In this document: positions 1 through 5,899 of the stretch, piece by piece | Layout of the letters: each line of letters starts with the position of its first letter | Position numbering within the stretch: the first letter of the stretch is position 1 | From: Hydrogenimonas sp. | GTDB taxonomy: Bacteria; Campylobacterota; Campylobacteria; Campylobacterales; Hydrogenimonadaceae | Reading direction: 5' to 3' | Assembly (NCBI RefSeq): GCF_029933015.1 | Contig: NZ_JAOZOZ010000027.1 | Location: 1 to 6,131 of the forward strand | DNA: 6,131 bases | The notes under the pieces: generated by a model | The model's database searches: none | The model's input: the letters and a program-made list of their open reading frames with translations, nothing else | What the model was told of the DNA's origin: nothing | Made by a program: the position numbers and the translations under genes

Positions 1-24
1 GCAGTTGGCTCTTTGTTGACGCAT
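1..24 (-). CDS. Possible start of a downstream gene (partial, unidentified)
   Basis: Five bases after the DUF2905 stop, an ATG (24-22) opens a frame reading M-R-Q-Q-R-A-N-C to the window edge. A weak AGG lies four bases upstream, overlapping the DUF2905 stop codon region. Eight codons are too few to identify a product or prove coding. The tight spacing fits one more cistron in the operon. Confidence 0.3.
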
Positions 25-56
25 TTTACCTAAAAAAACTTGGAGAAGAGGTAAAA
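24..56. repeat. 8-bp inverted repeat around the DUF2905 stop
   Basis: TTTTACCT (24-31) and AGGTAAAA (49-56) are perfectly complementary, separated by 17 bases. In the minus-strand transcript, the TTTTACCT copy in the DUF2905 C-terminal codons could pair with AGGTAAAA immediately before the possible next start codon. The stem is short and A/T-rich, so this may be chance. Confidence 0.3.
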
Positions 57-230
57 AAGCAGGGAGAGAACGATCGAAAGGAGTATGGATGTGGCGATCG
101 GAAAGTAGAAGGTGAAGTTCTCTTTTTTTATCACGATGTCGCCGGGAAGCTTCCCGACGAAAGAGACGAAAAGGCCGAATAGAATGAGCACGAGGCCCAT
201 TCCGATCAGCAGTTTTCCGATCTCGGGCAT
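30..230 (-). CDS. DUF2905 family small membrane protein
   Basis: The product has 66 residues from ATG 230 (67 from an overlapping GTG at 233). Numbering from the ATG, two hydrophobic helices at about 7-25 and 44-63 flank the conserved connector GKLPGDIVIKKENFTFYFP (27-45), the hallmark of DUF2905. Members are about 60-80 residues, so it is full length. The molecular function of the family is not known to me. AGGA (240-237) precedes ATG 230 by 6 bases, and the start overlaps the TGA of the permease second half in the same GTGATG arrangement seen at the permease split. Translation is therefore coupled to the pump, which allows either a functional link or simple packing of a housekeeping gene behind an operon. 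It ends SKFF at TAG (32-30). Confidence 0.9.
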   Translation of the reverse strand: MPEIGKLLIGMGLVLILFGLFVSFVGKLPGDIVIKKENFTFYFPIATSILLSIVLSLLFYLFSKFF

Positions 231-1924
231 CACACTTCCTGAAGCTCTTTGAGCTTTTCGGGGTCCATCGCTTTGGCACGGTACATCAGTACCGGAATGA
301 AGATGAGCGAAACGATGACCGCCGCTACGGTTCCTGAAATCAGGGCGACACCCAGGCCGCCGAAGATGGGGTCGCTCGCGAGCAGGGCGGAACCCAGAAT
401 GATCGCGATGGCGGTCAGCATGATCGGTTTGGCCCGTGTCGCGCTGGCCACGGCGATGGCATGCTGCTTGTCGAACCCTTTTTCGAGCATCAGCGCCTTG
501 GCGAAGTCGATGAGCAGCAGCGAGTTACGGGAGCTGATACCCATCAGGGCGATGAAACCGATGAGCGAAGTCGCCGTGAGGAAGAAGGTATGCTCGGTCA
601 CCAGATCGGCGACCCAGTGCCCCACGATGACGCCGATGATCGAGAGGAAGCTGCCCGCCAGGACGATACCGCTGATCGTGAAGTTTTTGTAGTAGATCAC
701 AAGCAGCAAGAAAATCAGAATGAGCGCCGCGATGAAAGCCGCACCGAGATCACGGAATGTATCGAGGGTCACTTTCATCTCGCCGTCCCACTTCAGATCG
801 AAGACTTCGCCCGTCTTTTTATCCGTCAGGCGGAGGTTGAAAAGATAGTCCGTCGTCTCGATGTCGTAATCTTTGGCGAGCTCGTTCATGATCGTCTCAC
901 GCGCGTCCAAAAGCGGATAGACCTGGGAGACCAGGTCGGTCTCCGCCGTCACGTTGATCATGCGGCGAAGCTCTTTCTGCATGATCGTCGGAGAGGCCGG
1001 TACTTCCCTGATATCGACGATTTCGTTGACGGGCACCAGCATCCCCTTCTGGTTCATCAGCTTCAGCGAGGCGAGCTTCACCTCCAGGGCTTTTCTGCTG
1101 TGATCCCTGAGACGGCGTGTCTTGTCGCTCAGACGGACGAAAAGACCGATCTGGTCCGGATAGTCCTTGCTGTTTTTATGAGCCACGACCATCCCTTCGA
1201 AAGCGAGATAGAGGATCTTGTTGACCTGTTCGACACTCAGACCCGATCGGCTGATCTTGTCGGAATTGGGGATCAGTTCGAACTTGTTGTAGGGATCGTC
1301 GGCCATGATGTTGATATCGACGAGTCCATCGGTCTTTTTGAAGATCGCCGCGATCTTCTGGCTCAGTTTGTAGATGCTCTCGTAGTTGCGACCGTAGATC
1401 TCCGCCACGACGGAAGCCAGCGTCGGCGGGCCCGCCGGCTGCTCGATCATCTCGATGACCGTGCCGGGCACGATCTTTTCGCAGTTGGTCTTGATCGTCG
1501 GGCGCAATCGATGAACCATCATGAAGGAGGGCTCCTCACGCTCGTGTTTGTCCGTGAGGTTGACGACGATCTCGGCTTCGTTCTCGCTGTTTTTGAAAGC
1601 CGATCCTTTCACCAGACCCGCATAATCCAGAGGTGCTCCCTGCCCCAGATAGACCTCCGTATCCACGACTTCCTTCTCTTTCTGCAAGAAACCGACGACA
1701 CATTCGGCCACCTGCCGTGTCTGCTCGATGGAGCTGGCCGTCGGCGTATGGATATAGACACTGTAGGTGTTCGCGCTCTTGCCCGGCAGCATCTTCGCCA
1801 GAACGATCTTGGTCGGAAGCATCATGATCGATGCCGCAAGGGCCACCAGCGTCAGGATGATGACCAGCCACTGTTTGCCGTTTGAACCCAGTATGCCGAA
1901 AACGAACTGTTCAAATCTCTTCAT
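230..1924 (-). CDS. RND efflux permease, C-terminal half (TM7-TM12)
   Basis: This product, 564 residues from ATG 1924 (565 from GTG 1927), is the second half of the RND permease. TM7 lies at about 19-38, followed by the family's MLPGKSANTYSVYIHTP element and a periplasmic segment of about 350 residues (PC1, DC, PC2; note EQPAGPPTLASVVAEIYG, about 160-178). TM8-TM12 lie at about 394-413, 417-437, 447-473, 499-516 and 524-548. TM10 reads GISSRNSLLLIDFAKA, aligning with AcrB GLSAKNAILIVEFAKD. The catalytic Lys940 position is therefore Arg (R466), and an Asp (D473) sits where AcrB has Glu. All elements of a full second half are present and none of the first, so this half complements the upstream ORF exactly. 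Its frame is open upstream only to 1942, so it cannot start much earlier. It ends LKELQEV at TGA 232-230, overlapping the DUF2905 start. Confidence 0.9.
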   Translation of the reverse strand: MKRFEQFVFGILGSNGKQWLVIILTLVALAASIMMLPTKIVLAKMLPGKSANTYSVYIHTPTASSIEQTRQVAECVVGFLQKEKEVVDTEVYLGQGAPLDYAGLVKGSAFKNSENEAEIVVNLTDKHEREEPSFMMVHRLRPTIKTNCEKIVPGTVIEMIEQPAGPPTLASVVAEIYGRNYESIYKLSQKIAAIFKKTDGLVDINIMADDPYNKFELIPNSDKISRSGLSVEQVNKILYLAFEGMVVAHKNSKDYPDQIGLFVRLSDKTRRLRDHSRKALEVKLASLKLMNQKGMLVPVNEIVDIREVPASPTIMQKELRRMINVTAETDLVSQVYPLLDARETIMNELAKDYDIETTDYLFNLRLTDKKTGEVFDLKWDGEMKVTLDTFRDLGAAFIAALILIFLLLVIYYKNFTISGIVLAGSFLSIIGVIVGHWVADLVTEHTFFLTATSLIGFIALMGISSRNSLLLIDFAKALMLEKGFDKQHAIAVASATRAKPIMLTAIAIILGSALLASDPIFGGLGVALISGTVAAVIVSLIFIPVLMYRAKAMDPEKLKELQEV

Positions 1925-3552
1925 CACCGGGTACCTCCCTCTTCACCGGACTTCTCCTTCTGCCAATGGTGTTGATGATGGTGCATATGCGGCTTCTTCA
2001 ACAGCCGACGACCCAGATAGGGTGTAAATATATAGGCGACGACAAGCGAGGCGACCAGAGCCACCGGCACGTTGGCGGGAATCGGCTTCATGAACTGCCC
2101 CATCATACCGCCGACAAAGGCCATCGGCACCATCGTCAGGATGATCGCCAGTGTCGCGATATTGGTCGGCGCGCCGATCTCGTCGGTCGCTTCCACCATG
2201 ATCTCGTCCATATCCTTGTCCACCGCATCGTGGGAGTGGAGATGCCTGTGGATGTTTTCGATGACGATGATCGCGGCATCGACCAGCAGCCCCAGAGAAA
2301 GCAGGAAGGCAAAAAGTGTGATACGGTTGATCGTCTGGCCGCTCAGATAGGCGATAAAGAGCGTGATCGCCAGAATCGCGGGCACCGTGAAGGTGACGAT
2401 GAGCGACTCTTTCCATCCGAGGAAAAAGACCAGCATGATGGAGATGATGACGATCGTGATGAGAATGTGGTCCACCAGTTCGTTGACCGCGTCGTTGGCA
2501 CGTTTTCCGTAGTCACGGGTGATGGAGTAACTGATCCCCATCTTCTGCAGTTTAGGACGGAACTCCTCCATCTTCTGTTTCACTTCGTTGGCGATGACGA
2601 CGGCATTGGCACCGGCCAGTTTGCCCAGCGTCAGCGTCACGGAATCCTCCAGCGGCGTGAAGCCTTTTTCGTCCCTGTGGGTAATCTCGACACTTTTGAA
2701 ATTCTGGATATCGGTACCGTCGGTTATCTTCGCGATATTCTTGAGATAGATGGGAGAGCCCATGTACTGTGCGACGATCAGGTTCTCGACATCCCTGATA
2801 CTTTCGATCGCGTTCTTGACACCGAATATGACGAGTTTGTTGTCCTGTGTCCTGCCTTTGACATCCGGTACGTCGACTGCCAGCGCTTTGAGCGCCTGGA
2901 CGATCTGTCCCAGAGAGAGGTGGTACCCCGAAAGCTTACCCAGATCGACTTCGATGTTGTACTGCTCTTTCTTGCCCCCTTTGATCTCCGTTTTCGAAAC
3001 GTCTTCGATGCGGTTGAGCTCCTGCTGGATTTCTCGAACCACTTTGAAAAGCTCGATATCGGATATCTTCGCACCCTCTTTCTTGTAGAAAGTGATGCCC
3101 ATGATCGGAATGTCGATATCCACGTCGAAAGGCTTGATCAGCGGCTGCATGGCACCCTTGGGAAATTCGTCCATGTGCTGGAAGACTTTGTCGTAGAGGT
3201 TCTGGTTGGCCGCCTGCCGGTCCTCACCGATGTAGTACATGACATTGACGACACCGACATTGTCCATCGCGATACCGTAGATATGCTCGATCCCTTTGAT
3301 CTCCCGGAGTTTGCGCTCGAGAGGGTTGACGATGATGTTTTCCACCTCTTTGGGAGAGGCTCCCGGCATCGGAACGATGATCGTTCCCCCCGACACGGAG
3401 ATCTGCGGGTCCTCTTCACGCGGCATCACCTCGAGAGAGATGTAGCCGATGATCAGAAGAAACGCACCCAGTATCGGCGTCAGAGGGTTGTGCAGAAAGC
3501 CCTTGGCCAGCTTTCCGGCAATATCCCTGACCTTGTAGGTTGATTTTTGCAT
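1924..3552 (-). CDS. RND efflux permease, N-terminal half (TM1-TM6)
   Basis: This 542-residue protein is the first half of an AcrB/CusA-like resistance-nodulation-division permease, which normally runs to about 1,030-1,100 residues in one chain. TM1 is at about 24-42, followed by the family's EVMPREEDPQ element. A periplasmic segment of about 310 residues (PN1, PN2 and DN subdomains) runs to residue 358. TM2-TM6 lie at about 360-378, 384-402, 410-433, 460-480 and 490-511. TM4 carries GLLVDAAIIVIENIHRH: Asp425 matches the first relay Asp of AcrB (D407), while the second position (D408) is Ala, as in CusA-type metal pumps. Two His clusters lie on the cytoplasmic side: residues 435-441 (HRHLHSH) and 522-529 (HMHHHQHH). 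The chain ends in the TM6-TM7 linker at TGA 1926-1924, overlapping the start of the second half. It should be inactive alone and assemble with the next product. The substrate is unknown. Confidence 0.9.
   Translation of the reverse strand: MQKSTYKVRDIAGKLAKGFLHNPLTPILGAFLLIIGYISLEVMPREEDPQISVSGGTIIVPMPGASPKEVENIIVNPLERKLREIKGIEHIYGIAMDNVGVVNVMYYIGEDRQAANQNLYDKVFQHMDEFPKGAMQPLIKPFDVDIDIPIMGITFYKKEGAKISDIELFKVVREIQQELNRIEDVSKTEIKGGKKEQYNIEVDLGKLSGYHLSLGQIVQALKALAVDVPDVKGRTQDNKLVIFGVKNAIESIRDVENLIVAQYMGSPIYLKNIAKITDGTDIQNFKSVEITHRDEKGFTPLEDSVTLTLGKLAGANAVVIANEVKQKMEEFRPKLQKMGISYSITRDYGKRANDAVNELVDHILITIVIISIMLVFFLGWKESLIVTFTVPAILAITLFIAYLSGQTINRITLFAFLLSLGLLVDAAIIVIENIHRHLHSHDAVDKDMDEIMVEATDEIGAPTNIATLAIILTMVPMAFVGGMMGQFMKPIPANVPVALVASLVVAYIFTPYLGRRLLKKPHMHHHQHHWQKEKSGEEGGTR
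1934..1938 (-). promoter_or_regulatory. Shine-Dalgarno for the second permease half
   Basis: On the minus strand GGAGG (1938-1934) sits inside the last codons of the first permease half. It lies 9 bases before ATG 1924-1922 and 6 bases before GTG 1927-1925. The junction is GGAGGTACCCGGTGATGA, in which TGA (1926-1924) stops the first half and overlaps both possible starts. The site supports independent but coupled initiation of the second half, and does not by itself settle ATG against GTG. Confidence 0.7.
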
Positions 3553-3563
3553 GCGCCGGCCTT

Positions 3564-4355
3564 TTACTTGATCGTGACCTGGGCATACATGCCCGGATAG
3601 ACCGGCTGCCCTTTGTAATCGAACGAGACTTTCATTCTGAACTGATGGGTCATCGGATTGGAACTGGGAATGATCGCATAGACCTCACCCTCTTTGCGCA
3701 ATCCGATGGAAGGAATCTCGACCGTCACTTTCTGGCCCACCTTGACATCTTTCAGGTCGCTTTCGGAGATCTCCGTCATGATTTTCAGACGACTCAGATC
3801 GGTCAGGATGATGGCAGGCATACCGGGAATCGCCATCTCACCGTCATTGATACGCTTCTCGACGACAACGGAGTCGTTGGGCGCACGTACGGCGAGATAT
3901 TTGTACTGGTTCTTCACTTCCGCCAGCTTCGCTTTGGCCTGGGCCACCTGCTTCTTGGCGATCTCTATCATCGCCTTGGTGTTTTCCGCAGCCAGCTGGA
4001 GATTTTCCAGTTCATACTTGGAGACCATCCCTTTTTTGAAGAGACGCTCGTGACGGGCCAGGTTTGTCAGAATGTTGTTGTACTGGTTCTGGTTCATCTG
4101 CAACGCCAGTTCGGCCTGGGAGATCGCCAGCTCGACCTGGGATTTGGCACTGTCGATCTCTTTGGAATCGATCGTATAGAGGAGCTGCCCTTTTTTGACA
4201 CGCTGTCCCTCCACGACATAGACTCTTTTGACGAATCCCATGTAACGGCTGGTCATCATCTTTTGATTGTCCGAAACGACACTGCCTGTGAGTGTCAGTT
4301 CGGCACCACTCAACCCGGCTGCGAACAGTGCAATCAGTAAGATCAGTTTTTTCAT
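3564..4355 (-). CDS. Periplasmic adaptor subunit of RND efflux pump (HlyD/AcrA-type membrane fusion protein)
   Basis: This 263-residue adaptor links the permease to the outer-membrane channel. A signal peptide or N-terminal anchor spans residues 1-18 (LLIALFAAGLSGA, cleavage probable before Glu19); there is no lipobox Cys. In order: first lipoyl half (about 35-64, GFVKRVYVVEGQRVKKGQLL), helical hairpin (65-150), second lipoyl half (152-187, YLAVRAPNDSVVVEKRINDG), and beta barrel (188-263, with VKVGQKVTVEIP and PVYPGMYAQVTIK). At the hairpin tip R101-x3-L105-x6-S112 is an exact RLS motif, known in MacA/AcrA-type adaptors to contact TolC-type channels. The protein stops straight after the barrel, so the membrane-proximal domain of standard 350-400-residue adaptors is missing. 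The ATG at 4355 overlaps the channel gene's TGA and has AAAGGA upstream. Eleven bases separate its stop from the permease start. Confidence 0.92.
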   Translation of the reverse strand: MKKLILLIALFAAGLSGAELTLTGSVVSDNQKMMTSRYMGFVKRVYVVEGQRVKKGQLLYTIDSKEIDSAKSQVELAISQAELALQMNQNQYNNILTNLARHERLFKKGMVSKYELENLQLAAENTKAMIEIAKKQVAQAKAKLAEVKNQYKYLAVRAPNDSVVVEKRINDGEMAIPGMPAIILTDLSRLKIMTEISESDLKDVKVGQKVTVEIPSIGLRKEGEVYAIIPSSNPMTHQFRMKVSFDYKGQPVYPGMYAQVTIK

Positions 4356-5767
4356 AGGATTCCTTTGTTGATGATGTTTTCGAGTTCGAAGACTTTGTTG
4401 TTGCGTTCAAACCGTGTTTTGACGAGACTCAGGACCGCCTGAATCTCCTCACTGTTTTTGATCAGGACATCGTTGATCGACATCAGCCCCTCTTTGTAGC
4501 GGCTGTAGTAGTTTTCGTAGACACGACGGGTAAACTTGACCTTTTCACGCAGCGACTGGATATCGTAATCCTTGCTCTTGATCGAAGTGATGATTTTGTC
4601 GATCTGCAGTCCGATCCCCTTTTTGGCGAGTTCTACCTGATGTTGCATCTTGATGTTCTGGATTTTGGCTTTTTCGTATTTGGATTTGTCGACGAAGCCG
4701 TTGAAGATGTTCCATTTGAGCTGCACACCGAAGGTATAGGCATCTTTGTCGCTGAAATCGTTCAGGAACGTATTGTCGGCACTTCCATATTCGGCGAAAG
4801 CTCCGATCTGGGGAAGGAAACTGGCTTTTTCCACATCGATGGCCAAATCGGTCACTTCCAGACCCATATGGGCTTTCTGAATGTCGATGTTGCGTCCCAG
4901 CATCTCCTCTTTTTTCATCCTGGGCATCGGGACGTCGTTGTCCAGGACTACGATCGAGGCCACTTCGTCATCGAGCAGGAAAGAGAGATACTGGTAGGCC
5001 AGGTCACGGTTTAGCTTCGCCTGGTTGATCATCCGAAGAACATCCGCCTTTTTCGTCTGCACCTGAAGCAGATCGATATCGAGCGCATAACCCTCGTCGA
5101 CCATATTCGAAACGGTATCTTCCAGCTCCTCGACATTTTTGAGGATCTGGTTCAGATTCTTGATGTAGTTTTCGACGAGAGAGATGTTGTAGTAGGTTTT
5201 ACGCGTCTCGAAGAGTTTCTGATTGAGCACCTTCTGTCTGTCAAGCTTGCTGATGGTGGTCATCTTGTCGGTAATTTCACCATATTTCTGAAGTTTGCCA
5301 CCGACATAGATGGGTACCTGATACTGGACCTTTTCCTGGAAATGGTTTCGCGCATCCGGATAGTTCAGATCTTCGGGCTCGATATCGAGAATTGAACCCA
5401 TACCCCGCGTAAACCCCGGAGGCAAACCGCCCGGATGGGCATTCATCTGCTCGAGAACCTCACCCATCGGAGCCAAAAACTCACTGAATCCGAAATCGGC
5501 AAAACTCGCTTCACGGCTCTGCAGTTTGAAACCGAAAACGTTCCCCGCATCGTTTGAACGCAGAGCGTTGATGACCAGGTCGAGTCGACCGTAATTGTAT
5601 CCGACGGCTTCATTATGCTCCTGCTCTTTCATCAGGATATCCTGTTCGGCGACTTTGACCTCGATATTGTTCTGTCTGACCAGATCAAGCGCCTGTTCGA
5701 GCGTGAGATTCTGCTGAACAGCAAAAAGTGGCAATGTCATGACCATCGCCAACAGCGTCTTCTTCAT
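4352..5767 (-). CDS. TolC-family outer membrane efflux channel
   Basis: This 471-residue protein is the usual length for an outer membrane efflux protein (OEP), the duct that carries pump substrates across the periplasm and outer membrane. Residues 1-16 look like a signal peptide (MKK, hydrophobic core, likely cleavage after LFA). The mature start has the OEP opening LTLEQALDLVRQNN. The internal duplication is visible: beta-strand segments near residues 57-85 and 146-157 (VQYQVPIYVGG) in the first half, and 316-327 and 343-357 (YTFGVQLKWNIFNGF) in the second, with long coiled helices at about 36-55, 160-260, 290-315 and 360-465. RYKEGLMSINDVLIKN (423-438) is the typical helix motif near the C-terminus. 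There is no N-terminal lipobox Cys. Residues about 94-133 look like an insertion before the LNYPD motif. The ATG at 5767 has AAAGGAG five bases upstream. The stop overlaps the adaptor's start by four bases (ATGA). Confidence 0.92.
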   Translation of the reverse strand: MKKTLLAMVMTLPLFAVQQNLTLEQALDLVRQNNIEVKVAEQDILMKEQEHNEAVGYNYGRLDLVINALRSNDAGNVFGFKLQSREASFADFGFSEFLAPMGEVLEQMNAHPGGLPPGFTRGMGSILDIEPEDLNYPDARNHFQEKVQYQVPIYVGGKLQKYGEITDKMTTISKLDRQKVLNQKLFETRKTYYNISLVENYIKNLNQILKNVEELEDTVSNMVDEGYALDIDLLQVQTKKADVLRMINQAKLNRDLAYQYLSFLLDDEVASIVVLDNDVPMPRMKKEEMLGRNIDIQKAHMGLEVTDLAIDVEKASFLPQIGAFAEYGSADNTFLNDFSDKDAYTFGVQLKWNIFNGFVDKSKYEKAKIQNIKMQHQVELAKKGIGLQIDKIITSIKSKDYDIQSLREKVKFTRRVYENYYSRYKEGLMSINDVLIKNSEEIQAVLSLVKTRFERNNKVFELENIINKGIL

Positions 5768-5794
5768 TCCATCTCCTTTGACGAAGAAAGTCTC

Positions 5795-5813
5795 TAATTT
5801 TACAACAAAATTA
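5795..5813. repeat. A/T-only inverted repeat in the operon leader
   Basis: On the minus strand TAATTTT (5813-5807) and AAAATTA (5801-5795) form a perfect 7-bp inverted repeat around GTTGT, 15 bases upstream of the AAAGGAG ribosome binding site at 5779-5773. All pairs are A-T, so an RNA hairpin would be weak. It could be a second protein-binding site, or chance in an A/T-rich leader. Confidence 0.35.
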
Positions 5814-5840
5814 CAGTTATTGTACTAAATAAAATTTAAA

Positions 5841-5870
5841 ATTATATTATTTATAAGTTTTGGTTATCAA
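5841..5870 (-). promoter_or_regulatory. Candidate sigma70 promoter of the efflux operon
   Basis: On the minus strand, TTGATA (5870-5865) and TATAAT (5846-5841) are separated by 18 bases, one mismatch from the -35 consensus and a perfect -10. The expected start is near 5834, giving an untranslated leader of about 66 bases before the outer-membrane channel gene. The -35 box lies inside the inverted repeat at 5861-5888, so a protein bound there would block RNA polymerase. Weaker alternative -10 boxes are TACAAT (5824-5819) and TAAAAT (5802-5797), neither with a good -35. The region is so A/T-rich that a chance -10 is easy, but the paired -35 at good spacing makes this the best candidate. Confidence 0.5.
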
Positions 5871-5888
5871 GATCACTCTTGATAACCA
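5861..5888. repeat. Perfect 12-bp inverted repeat (candidate operator or RNA hairpin)
   Basis: The arms TGGTTATCAAGA (5861-5872) and TCTTGATAACCA (5877-5888) are perfectly complementary around a 4-base centre (TCAC on plus). It starts 11 bases after the serA stop and ends 93 bases before the tolC-like start. As minus-strand RNA the loop would be GUGA, a GNRA tetraloop. However, the bases after the hairpin on that strand are AAAAC, not a U run, so it is not a canonical intrinsic terminator for serA. The proximal arm contains TTGATA, which serves as the -35 box of the best promoter here. That favours a repressor operator, although stabilisation of the serA mRNA 3' end is also possible. On the plus strand the stem is followed by TCTTTT, a weak terminator-like tail against antisense transcription. 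Confidence 0.75.
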
Positions 5889-5899
5889 TCTTTTGGGAG

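Noticed and set aside
461..1885. Long plus-strand ORF (474 codons) opposite the second permease half
   Set aside because: Its translation is Arg/Asp/His-rich and low in complexity with no recognisable domain. It lies wholly antisense to a clear RND protein and is the typical mirror of a G/C-rich gene.
1921..1945. Programmed -1 frameshift joining the permease halves
   Set aside because: No X-XXY-YYZ slippery heptamer is present in the 17-base overlap window, and a good SD with start codons explains the second ORF more simply.
1882..3543. Long plus-strand ORF (553 codons) opposite the first permease half
   Set aside because: It has the same Asp/His/Arg-heavy shadow composition, no membrane or domain features, and is fully antisense to TM1-TM6 of the permease.
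3540..4340. Plus-strand ORF (266 codons) opposite the adaptor
   Set aside because: It mirrors the adaptor gene over its full length with no recognisable motif, while the minus-strand product has signal peptide, lipoyl halves and RLS motif.
4640..5014. Plus-strand ORF (124 codons) within the channel gene
   Set aside because: It is antisense to helical coding sequence of the OEP, has no domain, and no credible start context.
5861..5895. Canonical intrinsic terminator for serA
   Set aside because: The stem is perfect, but on the serA strand it is followed by AAAAC and not a U-run. The only T-rich tail (TCTTTT) is on the plus-strand side, where no gene needs termination.
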